Source: JAWKWH01 sp040830725
GTDB taxonomy: Bacteria > Pseudomonadota > Alphaproteobacteria > Rhizobiales > Rhizobiaceae
Assembly (NCBI GenBank): GCA_040830725.1
Contig: JBFOMG010000022.1
Location: 1-64,000, forward strand
Direction of reading: 5' to 3'
DNA: 64,000 nucleotides
Part shown: one piece after another, positions 17,250-26,403 of the stretch
Layout of the letters: each line of letters starts with the position of its first letter
Numbering within the stretch: position 1 is the first letter of the stretch
Notes under the pieces: generated by a model
Seen by the model: the letters and a program-made list of their open reading frames with translations, nothing else
What the model was told of the DNA's origin: nothing
Databases searched by the model: none
Position numbers and translations under genes: made by a program

Positions 17250-17771
17250 CTAACAGACCAGGTGTCGAAAAGCGGTGACTACCTCTTCGTAGGCTTTGCG
17301 CTTGAACGGTACAATCAGTGACGGCAAATCAGTCATCGGTTTCCAGGACCAGGCGTCAAATTCAGGTTTGTGGCCACCCGGCGGTGGATCTATGGCTATT
17401 TCGCTTTCGTCGCCTTCAAACCGGAACGCATACCATCGCTGCTTCTGGCCCCGATACTTTCCCTTCAAGCCGATGCCGATCAAATGATCCGGAAGATCGT
17501 AGTAAATCCAGTCGGACGCTTCTGCCAGCAGCGACACGGAGCGAATACCGGTCTCTTCATAAAGTTCCCGTTTGGCTGCTTCGAAAGAATCTTCGCCCTT
17601 GTCGATACCGCCCTGCGGCATTTGCCAAAGCTGAGGTGTTCCATCGGATTCCGAATTGCCTTCAGACAAACGCCTTCCAGTCCAGACCAGTCCGTCGTCA
17701 TTGAGCACCATGATCCCGACACAGGGCCGGTATGGCAGGCTCTCGGCATTAACCGGTTTGGATTTCGCCAT
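17250..17771 (-). CDS. rppH: RNA pyrophosphohydrolase (Nudix)
   Basis: Nudix hydrolase of 173 aa that removes pyrophosphate from 5'-triphosphate RNA, starting mRNA decay; it also cleaves dinucleoside polyphosphates. The Nudix box is GGIDKGEDSFEAAKRELYEE followed by TGI. YRPCVGIMVLN at the N-terminus, WQMPQGG and WYAFRFEG mark the RppH/IalA subgroup. The ATG at 17771 (MAKSKPVNAESL) replaces a longer frame that would overlap the upstream gene. It follows the yibQ-like stop by 7 nt, the usual order in rhizobia. Confidence 0.95.
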   Translation of the reverse strand: MAKSKPVNAESLPYRPCVGIMVLNDDGLVWTGRRLSEGNSESDGTPQLWQMPQGGIDKGEDSFEAAKRELYEETGIRSVSLLAEASDWIYYDLPDHLIGIGLKGKYRGQKQRWYAFRFEGDESEIAIDPPPGGHKPEFDAWSWKPMTDLPSLIVPFKRKAYEEVVTAFRHLVC

Positions 17772-17778
17772 ATTGGAT

Positions 17779-18960
17779 TTACTTGCGCTCAGGATCGGAG
17801 GCGAGTGCGGATACCGGGACAATTTCGATGCCGCGTTTCTTGGCCTCATTCACCCAAGAGGCGACAGCATCCACGGTGACATCAAATGCCGATCCGGTAC
17901 CGAGCGCATAGCCCTTTGCGCGCGCGATCCGTTCAAGTTCGTCGAGCTTCTTCAGTATCTCGCCGCGGTTTTTGCTCGCATCGATCACCGCGTCGCCAGA
18001 TGCCAGAGGCACACCCTTGGCCGGTGCCAGTTGCGGTGCGAGTGACCGTGCCGACGTCCCGTCATCAAGATAAAGCAAACCTCGCTTTCCGAGTTCGATC
18101 ATCATCGGTTCCATGGCAACCGGACTGGAAACAAAGCGCGCTCCCATATAGTTCATCACGCCGGTGTAGTTGGTCGTGCGGCCCAGTGCCCAACGCAGAT
18201 TAGCGAGGTTTTTCTCGTCACCTGCATCGACGGTCAGCGTATTGCTGCCGGGATTGACCGCCGGATAATCGAACGGTTCCAGCGGCACCTGCATCAGGAT
18301 TTCATGGCCTGAGCGGCGGGCCGAAGTCATCCAGCGGCCAATACTGTTGCCATGCGGGGCAAATGCCAGTGTGACTTCGCCAGGCAGTTTTTCAATAGCC
18401 GACTGGGTACCCGTTTGCGAGAGACCAAGTCCGCCAATGACGATTGCGACCCGCGCGCCGCGGGCACCTGACCAGGGACGGGCATAGACGTCAAACGGCC
18501 GGCGGCCATCTTCTGCGCGCCTTGGCAACGTTCCGTAGCTGGAATTTTCGATCAGCGCCTTGTCAGGCAGATGCGCGATTCGCAGATTCTGACCGATTGC
18601 CGAAGGGTCGCGAATGATGATGACATTGTCGGACGGCTCGGGATCAGGATCGACCTTTATGATGGAAGGGCTTGGTGCTTCTTCCGGTAATTCGATGGAG
18701 CCGACTTCGATTTCATCCTCGGGCTCATCGTGGATATCGATATCGGTTTCCGGAACCACTGTAACTTCAGCCGTTACATCGGGTTTTCTGAAACCGCGAT
18801 CGTAAAGGGATGTATAGGCCGCCAAGCCGGCTATGGCGGCGATGCTTAGTGCGGCCAGTGTGGCGCCGAACCGCGGCAATATCCGCCGGCCGGCACCTGA
18901 TTTACCAGCCTTCAGATTTTGCCCGAGCGGCTGCTCTATTTTTTTGTCCAGTGGCGACAA
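17779..18960 (-). CDS. Divergent polysaccharide deacetylase (YibQ-like)
   Basis: Envelope protein of 393 aa. One N-terminal membrane anchor (TLAALSIAAIAGLAAYTSL) is followed by a Pro/Glu/Asp-rich linker (about residues 60-115) and a divergent polysaccharide deacetylase domain with ARVAIVIGGLGLSQTGT, VTLAFAPHGN, MNYMGARFVSS and LYLDDGTSA. Catalytic metal ligands of classical deacetylases are not obvious. The family is usually next to ctpA and envC, suggesting a role in the envelope. The TTG at 18960 is the first start in frame, with GGGAACGA upstream. A 411-nt gap to ctpA holds repeats. Confidence 0.88.
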   Translation of the reverse strand: MSPLDKKIEQPLGQNLKAGKSGAGRRILPRFGATLAALSIAAIAGLAAYTSLYDRGFRKPDVTAEVTVVPETDIDIHDEPEDEIEVGSIELPEEAPSPSIIKVDPDPEPSDNVIIIRDPSAIGQNLRIAHLPDKALIENSSYGTLPRRAEDGRRPFDVYARPWSGARGARVAIVIGGLGLSQTGTQSAIEKLPGEVTLAFAPHGNSIGRWMTSARRSGHEILMQVPLEPFDYPAVNPGSNTLTVDAGDEKNLANLRWALGRTTNYTGVMNYMGARFVSSPVAMEPMMIELGKRGLLYLDDGTSARSLAPQLAPAKGVPLASGDAVIDASKNRGEILKKLDELERIARAKGYALGTGSAFDVTVDAVASWVNEAKKRGIEIVPVSALASDPERK

Positions 18961-19371
18961 TTCGTTCCCACGGTCATTTGTAACGCCTAAACGGGACCGT
19001 TACGCACACTGGCCCTTGCGGCGTGTTGATTCGCTCAACAGTAGAGCGTAAATGGCCTAAATGGAATCGTTTGAACGCAGGTAATTTGTGCCGTGGCAAG
19101 GAGCGTACTGCGACGCGGTATGAATACCGGTAGCCGTGCGCGAAGCCGTCCATGGCGCAAAGAATCAAGTCGAAACGATTGTGGTTTATCGAAGCGCTTA
19201 AAGAAGCTCATGAACCTTTCGCTTGGCGGTCTTTTCCGTCCCGGCAACGTCGAAATCCTCGCACGATGGTTACATCGCGCTGCGGTCTTCTCCTCACCGA
19301 ACCGAAAAATCTCCGCCATCAAGCCGCTCCCATTTAGGCCAGATACGCTCTCACGCGGTACACTGTCACCC
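18961..19371. repeat. Intergenic repeat unit with inverted 21-bp ends
   Basis: No gene is supported in this ctpA-yibQ gap. It contains an inverted pair: 19044-19064 and 19330-19350 are reverse complements at 19 of 21 positions (GAGCGTA, two mismatches, then TGGCCTAAATGG), bounding a 307-bp unit. A motif starting GCCTAAAYGGRA occurs three times: 18985-19005 (+), 19055-19078 (+) and 19313-19339 (-). The arrangement resembles the short intergenic repeat elements scattered through rhizobial genomes or a degenerate MITE. I found no target-site duplication. Confidence 0.5.
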
Positions 19372-20697
19372 TTACTGGTTCAAGACGGGCTTATTCGGAT
19401 CGGGCGGAAATGCCGGGTCCTGACGCTCGCCGCGAAGCAATTCGAGCGCAAAGGCGAGTTGCTTGTCATCCTTCGGGTCCGGCGGGACATAGGCCGATGA
19501 GCCGGAGCCCTCTTCGTCCTCTTCCGCACCCTTTATGTGACCACGAAGTTCTGATTCTCCGCGTGTCACATCGCGGCCCTTCAACTCGTCAGGCAATGGC
19601 TGCGCCACTTCGATGTCGGGTGTGATGCCTTTGCCCTGGATCGATTTACCAGCCGGTGTGTAGTAGAGCGCGGTGGTTAACCGCAATGCACCATTTTCGG
19701 CCAGAGGGATGATGGTCTGAACCGAACCCTTGCCGAATGAGCGGCTCCCAACGACCGTGGCCCGCCGCTGATCCTGCAGAGCGCCGGCAACAATCTCCGA
19801 TGCGCTGGCAGAGCCGCCATTGACGAGGACAATGATCGGTTTGCCGTTTGCAAGATCGCCGGGCCGTGAATCGAACCGGGTTACATCGTTGGCTTCGCGG
19901 CCTCGGGTGGAAACAATCTCACCGTGCTCCAGGAAAGCATCCGAGACGCTGATCGCCTGATCAAGAAGTCCGCCCGGATTGAGCCGCAGATCGAGGACGT
20001 AACCTTTCAGTTCATCCGCTGGAATTTCAGAATTGATCTTCTCAAGCGCGCTTTCCAGATCAGCTTGCGTTTTTTCGGTGAACGATGTGATCTTCATGTA
20101 GCCGACATCATTCTCAACGCGGAACTTGACGGCCTTGACCTTGATGATGTCGCGAATGATCGTGATCTCAATTGGCTTGTCGGCGCCCTCGCGAAGGATT
20201 GTCAGATCGATCGGCGTGTTAACCAGCCCCCGCATCTTGTCGACCGCTTCGCTAAGCGTCATGCCACGCACCTCCTCGCCGTCGATCTTGGAGATGAAAT
20301 CGCCAGCAAGTACGCCGGCACGTGCCGCCGGCGTGTCATCGATTGGTGTGATGATCTTGACGAGTTCGTTTTCCATTGTCACTTCGATGCCAAGACCGCC
20401 AAATTCTCCCTTGGTCTGCACTCGCATGTCCTGGGCGGCTTCCGGATTAAGATAGGAGGAATGGGGATCAAGCGACGTCAGCATTCCGTTGATCGCATTC
20501 TCGATCAACTCGCTCTCTGAAGGAGGTTTGACGTACTGGGCGCGAACCCGTTCAAAAATATCACCGAATATCGCCAGTTGACGGTATGTTTCCGATCCCG
20601 CAGCGTTTGCTTCATAACCGGGCGCCGAATTGATCAAACTGATCGCGGAAGCGCCGATGAGCGCGCCTGCTGCCAGAAGTGAGACCTTACGAATCAT
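19372..20697 (-). CDS. ctpA: Carboxyl-terminal processing protease CtpA (S41)
   Basis: Periplasmic S41A serine protease of 441 aa. A signal peptide (KVSLLAAGALIGASAISLI) is followed by an N-terminal helical region with SLDPHSSYL, a PDZ domain (GLGIEVTMEN, IDGEEVRGMTLSEAV) and the protease core. The catalytic Ser is in GGSASASEIVAGAL and the Lys in GSRSFGKGSVQT. The acidic tail EEDEEGSGSS is lineage-specific. The ATG at 20697 has GGAAGGA upstream; a GTG 15 nt earlier would bury that site. It overlaps the envC stop by 11 nt. CtpA proteases process or degrade envelope proteins, often with peptidoglycan hydrolases. Confidence 0.95.
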   Translation of the reverse strand: MIRKVSLLAAGALIGASAISLINSAPGYEANAAGSETYRQLAIFGDIFERVRAQYVKPPSESELIENAINGMLTSLDPHSSYLNPEAAQDMRVQTKGEFGGLGIEVTMENELVKIITPIDDTPAARAGVLAGDFISKIDGEEVRGMTLSEAVDKMRGLVNTPIDLTILREGADKPIEITIIRDIIKVKAVKFRVENDVGYMKITSFTEKTQADLESALEKINSEIPADELKGYVLDLRLNPGGLLDQAISVSDAFLEHGEIVSTRGREANDVTRFDSRPGDLANGKPIIVLVNGGSASASEIVAGALQDQRRATVVGSRSFGKGSVQTIIPLAENGALRLTTALYYTPAGKSIQGKGITPDIEVAQPLPDELKGRDVTRGESELRGHIKGAEEDEEGSGSSAYVPPDPKDDKQLAFALELLRGERQDPAFPPDPNKPVLNQ

Positions 20698-22012
20698 TTC
20701 CCGTCCTTCCACTGCGTCTTACCGACCACCATGAGGCCGGATTAACCGGTTTTCCGTTTTTTCGAAACTCAATATAGAGCTCCGGACTTCCATTTCCCGT
20801 TTTTTGCGCAACTGCGCTGGCCAAACGTACCTCACCCATTACACCCAAGGGCTCGCCAGCCAGAACGGATTGGCCCAAGGCCGTGTTGATTCGGTCCAGA
20901 CCGGCCATAACAACATGATATCCATCACCTGTATCAAGGATCAAGACTTGGCCATAGGATCGGAACGGACCGGAATATAACACAATTGCATCTGCGGGAG
21001 CGGTAACAATAGCTCCCGATTGTGTTTGAACAGTGTCGCCTGTCCGTTTGCCGCCAATTCCGTCATCGGAACCGAACCGGGCGACGATTCGCCCGGCTAC
21101 CGGCAAAACGAGCTTGCCGCGCATCCGGCCAAAGGATTCGCCGGCTCCTAGCCTGTTTTCTTCAGGTACGGGCCGGTTGGCCAGTTCGGCCTCGCGGCGG
21201 CGCCTTTCCTCTTCAGCCAGTCTGGCCCTTTCCTGTGCCCGGCGTATGCTTGTGATCTGGCTCTCGAGCGACGCAATCAAGTCCTTCAGATTTGTTGCCT
21301 TGCCGGACAACTCAGCGGCTTTCTGCCGTTCAGCCATCATCTCGGCCTCGGATTGCGACTGCAGCTGTTTGCGTTCAGCCAGAAGCCGACCAAGCCGCTC
21401 CTTTTCTGCTATCTGCTCGGTGATCCTTTGGGTCAGCCGTTTGCGTTCCTCGCGAATGGAAACGGTGATTCTTGACAGGGCCTTCAAATCGGCGATGAGG
21501 ATTTCGGTCTCGGCGCGCAGTTCCGGAACAACGGCTCCCAAGAGTATTGCACTGCGTACAGAGGCGAGTGCATCTTCCGGCCTGACAAGCAGTGCTGGCG
21601 GCGGATTGAGACCCATTCGCTGCAGCGCACCCAGAACCTCCGCCAATATTCCACTGCGGAGCCTGAGCGAAGTGCGTAGATCGAAATCACGCTTGCTCAA
21701 CGTTTCCAGCCGCACCTCGATATCTTCAATATCCTCGGAGATCTTCTTTTCGGTCTTGGCCGCCTGGATCAAGGCCGCAGTCAGGCTCGCATTATCCTTG
21801 CGGATCGATGCAACCTCGCGTTCCAATGTCGCGAGGCGCTCATCCGTCAGGGTGATCTGTTTTTTGAGCTGTTCATATTCGCGGCGGTTCTGCGCATTGC
21901 TGGATTCCAGCTGCTGCGGGTCCTGTGTCTGGGCCAATACACCCGGAGTTGCCGCGATCAGGGAACCGATCAACGCCACCGCAACCGATATCGTCTTTAT
22001 CCTGATTGCCAA
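20687..22012 (-). CDS. EnvC-like murein hydrolase activator (degenerate LytM)
   Basis: Periplasmic protein of 441 aa: signal peptide (AVALIGSLIAATPGVLAQ), a long coiled coil (about residues 35-280, rich in Glu, Lys and Arg) and a C-terminal M23/LytM domain. The zinc ligands of active M23 peptidases are largely missing: the first His site reads FGSDDGIGGKRTG and the usual HxH is replaced in ELYIEFRKNGKP. One His remains in GYHVVMAGLD. This is the EnvC pattern, in which the domain activates amidases. TTG start with GAAGG upstream. It is translationally linked to ctpA. Confidence 0.9.
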   Translation of the reverse strand: MAIRIKTISVAVALIGSLIAATPGVLAQTQDPQQLESSNAQNRREYEQLKKQITLTDERLATLEREVASIRKDNASLTAALIQAAKTEKKISEDIEDIEVRLETLSKRDFDLRTSLRLRSGILAEVLGALQRMGLNPPPALLVRPEDALASVRSAILLGAVVPELRAETEILIADLKALSRITVSIREERKRLTQRITEQIAEKERLGRLLAERKQLQSQSEAEMMAERQKAAELSGKATNLKDLIASLESQITSIRRAQERARLAEEERRRREAELANRPVPEENRLGAGESFGRMRGKLVLPVAGRIVARFGSDDGIGGKRTGDTVQTQSGAIVTAPADAIVLYSGPFRSYGQVLILDTGDGYHVVMAGLDRINTALGQSVLAGEPLGVMGEVRLASAVAQKTGNGSPELYIEFRKNGKPVNPASWWSVRRSGRTGNDS

Positions 22013-22110
22013 CTGTACCTTCGCGAAGGTTGAAGTTTCCGGGAAAATCTAGCCCATGGGCGTTTAACGCAGCACTAACCATATTCGCCAATTTGTCAAA
22101 AACCCGGCGC

Positions 22111-22593
22111 TCAATCGCGGTGATAGGGATGACCACTCAATATTGTGGTTGCCCGGTAAAGCTGTTCTGCAAGCATGATTCTTGCAAGTTGATGCGGCCA
22201 GGTCAATTTGCCAAAACTGATCTTTCGATCGGCAAGATTGTGCAGCGAGGCATCGTGTCCATCAGGTCCGCCGATCGCAAACCAGCAATCGCGGATGCCA
22301 TCGTCGCGCAGTGAGCGGATAAAACCAGCAAATTCGCGCGATGTGACATTCTTTCCGGCCTCGTCGAGAAGTATCAGCGTTTGGCTGCTGTCAAACCGCG
22401 CCTTCAAACGGTCTGCTTCCTCGTGCTTGCGCAGTTCCGGCCTTGTGGCTTTGCTTTCGGCGATCTCCGTCAAACCGGTGAATGCCAGACCCATAGGCGG
22501 CCCCGCCTTGGCGAAACGGTCCAAATAGCGGGTGCAAAGCACCTCTTCCGGCCCCTGCTTGAGGCGCCCGACAGCAAAAATCGAAATGCGCAC
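22111..22593 (-). CDS. rlmH: 23S rRNA pseudouridine-1915 N3-methyltransferase RlmH
   Basis: SPOUT-class methyltransferase of 160 aa that N3-methylates pseudouridine 1915 in helix 69 of 23S rRNA on the 70S ribosome. Family motifs are ISIFAVGRLKQGPE at the start, LILLDEAGKNVTSREFA, the SAM-binding knot FAIGGPDGHD, and LTWPHQLARIMLAEQLYRA near the C-terminus, ending in GHPYHRD. GTG start. It lies 21 nt after rsfS, the common order. Confidence 0.97.
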   Translation of the reverse strand: MRISIFAVGRLKQGPEEVLCTRYLDRFAKAGPPMGLAFTGLTEIAESKATRPELRKHEEADRLKARFDSSQTLILLDEAGKNVTSREFAGFIRSLRDDGIRDCWFAIGGPDGHDASLHNLADRKISFGKLTWPHQLARIMLAEQLYRATTILSGHPYHRD

Positions 22594-22614
22594 AGTTATC
22601 CGGCCAGACAGACC

Positions 22615-23055
22615 CTAGTGGACTGTCTGATCATCGAGGTCGGGCGCGAGCCACATTTTCTCGATATTGTAGAAGTCCCGAACTTCCGGGCGGAATACAT
22701 GCACGATGATGTCGCCGGCATCGATGAGCACCCAATCGGCGCTCTGCAGGCCCTCCACTCGCGCTTTGCCCATACCGGCATCCTTCAGCGCTTTCAGCAA
22801 ATGGTCGGCCACTGCCGACACATGACGATGCGAGCGGCCCGAAGCGACTACCATGTAGTCTCCGAGGCTCGATTTGCCCTGAATGTCGATTGGAACGATG
22901 TTTTCAGCCTTGGAGTCTTCGAGACTGCCAAGCACAATGTTAAGTGCCGCTGATGAGTCGTGTTGAACGCTCACTTCGGCGGGTGAAGGTTCCTGGGATA
23001 CCTTCCGCGTATGTGCTGTTCTCAGTGTCTTTCCTTTCCTGGCAAGAACAACCAA
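22615..23055 (-). CDS. rsfS: Ribosome silencing factor RsfS
   Basis: Iojap-family protein that binds ribosomal protein L14 and blocks subunit joining in stationary phase. Core motifs are ENIVPIDIQGKSSLGDYMVV, ASGRSHRHVSAVADHLLKAL, WVLIDAGDIIVHVF and RDFYNIEKMW. The start is uncertain: TTG at 23055 gives 146 aa, with a Lys/Arg-rich N-terminal tail like those of related species, while GTG at 22974 gives 119 aa, closer to the domain itself. It normally follows nadD directly; here an MFS gene lies between. Confidence 0.93.
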   Translation of the reverse strand: MVVLARKGKTLRTAHTRKVSQEPSPAEVSVQHDSSAALNIVLGSLEDSKAENIVPIDIQGKSSLGDYMVVASGRSHRHVSAVADHLLKALKDAGMGKARVEGLQSADWVLIDAGDIIVHVFRPEVRDFYNIEKMWLAPDLDDQTVH

Positions 23056-23135
23056 ACCACCGGCCGGTTCGCCGGTATTCCAAAGATATGCAGGAAATTG
23101 TTAAGGATTCAAGACAATAGCGGCTTACTTTGGCA

Positions 23136-24431
23136 CTAAGATTGCTGTTTTTCGTCATGTTCCGGCCAGTAGGCCAGGTCTGCAGGTACGGGCGCTTGCG
23201 CCGACATTGGCGCGAAAGTGCCGGTTTCGTGGCGCGGAACTCCTTCGGCAGAGAACAATCGCCAGGCGACAAAGATGCCGAATGATGCTGCTATCACAAT
23301 CACGAGAACGATGAATACCGTGGTGCCAAAACCTGCAGTCAGCAGGGTTGCCAAACCGGGAATCAGGAAACCCGAAACCGACCAGGCAAACAGCATCGTG
23401 CTGGCCACTTGTACGAGCTCGTTTCTTTCGGCCCGGTCGCTGGCATGGGCATTGGATATTGAGAAAATGGACTCGGTTGAACCCACCCAGACCACATAGA
23501 TGAATATCAAGATCCAGATCGGCGAACCGTCCATGATGAAAGCCAGAATTCCGGTTCCGGCGACGCTCACCGCTGCCGCCAGCAAGACCACGCGCCTGTC
23601 CAAACGGTCGGAAATCCAACCGGCGGGAAGCTGGATCAACAATGTCCCGAGTGGCATCGCCAGCATCAAAAGCGCGATATCGGCCTTGGAGTAACCCGAC
23701 GCGGCCAGATGTATCGGCGAAAATCCTGCTACCATCATGGTCAATCCGCCAACGGCTAGCATGCCGACCATGGCTACGGGCGAGATGCTCCAGACGGCAC
23801 GAATCGCTATAGAAGCGGTTTCCGGCGGGGCAGGCGGACGCAGACGGGTCAGACCGACAGGAATGATCGACAAGGCTGCAAATGCGATTGAAATGATTTG
23901 CGCATGCGATCCGGAAATTTCAACATAAGCAATCAGATATGAGCCACAGCCGATGCCGATAACATAGGCGACATAGAATATCGCCATGACCCGGCCGCGA
24001 ATCTCGTTGCCAACGACGTCGTTCAACCAGCTCTGTGAAACGATGAACAGGCCGCTGACGGCAAATCCGTAAATGATGCGCGCCATTGCCCATGGAAGCG
24101 GCGCTACCCAAGTGGCAAGGATTACGTTCGACAAGATCACAAGCGCCGAAAGCGTCATGAACACGCGTGCATGACCCACTCTGGCAACGAGTTGGCCGGT
24201 CAGAAAACAACCGGCGATACCCCCGGCCGACAAAGCGGTGATCATCAACCCCGCCCACGCCGGTTCAAAACCTTCAAGCGCCAACCGCAGAGGAATGAAT
24301 GCGAACATCAACCCATTGCCAATGGCAATGAGAGCCATCGAGACGATGACGCCTGTGACTGCAATTGCCGGTGTCGGCAGATCTCCGGCACCATATTCGG
24401 TTTCATCGAGATGTTCAGTGTCAGTGTTCAT
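23136..24431 (-). CDS. MFS transporter
   Basis: Major facilitator of 431 aa with twelve predicted helices. The loop 2-3 motif appears as GQLVARVGHARVF, and the second half carries PAGWISDRLDRRVVLL, the equivalent MFS motif. It resembles YcaD-type sugar or drug transporters, but the substrate cannot be assigned. It lies in the same orientation between nadD and rsfS, two genes usually adjacent in this group, so it looks like an insertion into a conserved block. Confidence 0.9.
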   Translation of the reverse strand: MNTDTEHLDETEYGAGDLPTPAIAVTGVIVSMALIAIGNGLMFAFIPLRLALEGFEPAWAGLMITALSAGGIAGCFLTGQLVARVGHARVFMTLSALVILSNVILATWVAPLPWAMARIIYGFAVSGLFIVSQSWLNDVVGNEIRGRVMAIFYVAYVIGIGCGSYLIAYVEISGSHAQIISIAFAALSIIPVGLTRLRPPAPPETASIAIRAVWSISPVAMVGMLAVGGLTMMVAGFSPIHLAASGYSKADIALLMLAMPLGTLLIQLPAGWISDRLDRRVVLLAAAVSVAGTGILAFIMDGSPIWILIFIYVVWVGSTESIFSISNAHASDRAERNELVQVASTMLFAWSVSGFLIPGLATLLTAGFGTTVFIVLVIVIAASFGIFVAWRLFSAEGVPRHETGTFAPMSAQAPVPADLAYWPEHDEKQQS

Positions 24432-24496
24432 GTCCGAAACATCGGCCGGATCACGCGCTTGGGCGCCAGTAAATACGACATGAATTTCAGGGCCGA

Positions 24497-25087
24497 TTAC
24501 TGGCTATCGCGAATTGCGGTTGATGACAGGGATGAACGGGGGCCGTGAATGAATGTCCAGACCGGTGCGCGCAGGCGTGCCAACAATGCCGAATCGTCTT
24601 CGTCGATGCGCGCAAAGTCATAGGCTTTGGCGGCAATGGATGAGAGAAAGGATAATGTAGAACCGGGTCGATCGATGACCGCAACCGGCACGGATTCGAT
24701 AATCTGGCGCCACCGGTCCCACTTGTGAAAGTCACGCAAATTGTCGGCACCCATGATCCAGACGAAATTCACACCGGGATTGCGGCGGATAACCAGCTCG
24801 ATCATATCGGCCGTATATCGAACGTTGTGGGCCGCTTCAAAAGCGGTGACCCGAATTCTCGGATCGTCAGCGATTGCTTGGCTTTCCGCGACGCGAACGT
24901 CCAGTGCCGACTGTTTTTTTCCGATTTTCAGAGGATTACCCGGCGAGACTATCCACCACAATTGGTGAAGTGCAAGGCGGCGCAAGGCGATTTCGGCGAC
25001 AAGACGGTGTCCGGCATGAGGCGGATTGAACGATCCCCCGAAAAGGCCCACGCTCAAGCCCCTGGCCGCGTGGGGCATTTTCAACAT
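24497..25087 (-). CDS. nadD: Nicotinate-nucleotide adenylyltransferase NadD
   Basis: Adenylyltransferase of 196 aa that makes deamido-NAD from nicotinate mononucleotide and ATP. The nucleotidyltransferase motif is GLFGGSFNPPHAGHRLVAE, and the second motif appears near the C-terminus as LSSTAIRDSQ (ISSTxIR type). WWIVSPGNPLK and FVWIMGADNL are also family blocks. The ATG at 25087 (MLKMPHAARG) is preferred; a longer frame from TTG at 25147 overlaps proA by 34 nt and adds non-family residues. A second in-frame ATG lies at 25078. Confidence 0.94.
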   Translation of the reverse strand: MLKMPHAARGLSVGLFGGSFNPPHAGHRLVAEIALRRLALHQLWWIVSPGNPLKIGKKQSALDVRVAESQAIADDPRIRVTAFEAAHNVRYTADMIELVIRRNPGVNFVWIMGADNLRDFHKWDRWRQIIESVPVAVIDRPGSTLSFLSSIAAKAYDFARIDEDDSALLARLRAPVWTFIHGPRSSLSSTAIRDSQ

Positions 25088-25113
25088 TTGACTGGACAAA
25101 CCGGATATCGCGC

Positions 25114-26400
25114 TCAAGGCCGGGTTTGACCCGATCCGCGCACGCAATATTTGAACGACGTCAACTGTTCGACACCAACTGGCCCGCGCGCATGCATTTT
25201 CCCGGTAGCGATGCCGATTTCCGCACCCATGCCGAATTCGCCGCCATCGGCAAACTGCGTCGATGCGTTGTGTAGCAGAATCGCCGAATCGATCTCCGAG
25301 AAGAAGCGATCAACGGCCCTTTGATCTTCAGCGATTATCGCTTCGGTGTGATTCGATGAATAGCGATTGATGTGATCGATTGCACCACCGACACCGTCGA
25401 CCACCGTTACCGATATGATGGCATCAAGATATTCGGTAGACCAGTCCGCATCCGTCGCCTCTTCGGCAACGCGGAATCCCTTGATCTGTTCGGTATCGAC
25501 CCGAACTTCGCAGCCAGCGTTGATCAATGCCTGCATGATCTGAACCAGATGCGTTCCAATGACTTCGCGATCGACAAGCAGGGTTTCCGCCGCTCCGCAA
25601 ATTCCCGTGCGCCGCATTTTGGAATTGACCACAACGTCAATCGCCATGCCCAGATCTGCCGACCCGTCTACATAGACGTGACATATGCCTTCCAGGTGGG
25701 CAAAGACCGGAACCCGCGCCTCGCTTTGCACCCGCTCGACCAGTCCTTTGCCACCCCGCGGCACTATGACATCGATCGTACCATTGAGACCTTTCAGCAT
25801 TTCGCCCACAGCAGCGCGATCGGTCGTCGGCACGAGTTGAACTGCATCAGCGGGCAACCCGGTCGTTTCAAGGGCCTTGATCATGCATTGATGAATTGCG
25901 TCGGAGGAGTGGAACGAATCCGATCCGCCACGCAAGATCACTGCATTGCCGGCTTTCAAACACAGTGCCGCGGCATCTGCAGTCACATTCGGACGGCTTT
26001 CGTATATGACACCCAGAACGCCAAGCGGCGTTCGAACACGCTCAATGCGCAATCCGTTGGGCCGCCTCCACTCGGCGATGGTCTTGCCAACCGGATCGGG
26101 AAGTCCGGCTATCGCCCTGATGCCTTCGGACATTGCCTTGATGCGATCGGCGGTCAGCGTCAGCCGGTCGACAAATGCCTCGCTTAGGCCAGTCTCCTTG
26201 GCGTTTTCCAGATCCTTTGCATTCGCCGCAAGAATTGAGTCAACTTCCCGCTCGATAACAAGCGCCATCCCCAACAACGCATTGTTCTTGATATTGGTGG
26301 AACTGGTCGCGAGTTGACGAGACGCGTTTTGAGCCCTCGATCCGATTTCGTTCATCAACGCGGTGACGCCGGTGTCCGAATTTCCTGCTTTATCGAGCAT
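25114..26400 (-). CDS. proA: Gamma-glutamyl phosphate reductase ProA
   Basis: NADPH-dependent glutamate-5-semialdehyde dehydrogenase of 428 aa, second step of proline synthesis. Landmarks are VRTPLGVLGVIYESRPNVT, NAVILRGGSDSFHSS, VPRGGKGLVERVQ and the catalytic Cys in KMRRTGICGAAETLLVD, with the C-terminal FGMGAEIGIATGKMHARGPV. ATG start 3 nt after the proB stop. Together with proB it supplies glutamate semialdehyde. Confidence 0.98.
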   Translation of the reverse strand: MLDKAGNSDTGVTALMNEIGSRAQNASRQLATSSTNIKNNALLGMALVIEREVDSILAANAKDLENAKETGLSEAFVDRLTLTADRIKAMSEGIRAIAGLPDPVGKTIAEWRRPNGLRIERVRTPLGVLGVIYESRPNVTADAAALCLKAGNAVILRGGSDSFHSSDAIHQCMIKALETTGLPADAVQLVPTTDRAAVGEMLKGLNGTIDVIVPRGGKGLVERVQSEARVPVFAHLEGICHVYVDGSADLGMAIDVVVNSKMRRTGICGAAETLLVDREVIGTHLVQIMQALINAGCEVRVDTEQIKGFRVAEEATDADWSTEYLDAIISVTVVDGVGGAIDHINRYSSNHTEAIIAEDQRAVDRFFSEIDSAILLHNASTQFADGGEFGMGAEIGIATGKMHARGPVGVEQLTSFKYCVRGSGQTRP

Positions 26401-26403
26401 TTT

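Noticed and set aside
19035..19322. Short frames in the ctpA-yibQ gap
   Set aside because: They lie inside the inverted-repeat unit, have Arg-rich translations and lack ribosome sites.
21033..22052. 339-codon plus-strand frame opposite envC
   Set aside because: Ser/Arg-rich mirror of the coiled-coil gene; no ribosome site or family resemblance, while envC has a signal peptide and domain motifs.
25372..26187. 271-codon plus-strand frame opposite proA
   Set aside because: Shadow of proA, whose motifs and catalytic Cys are intact.
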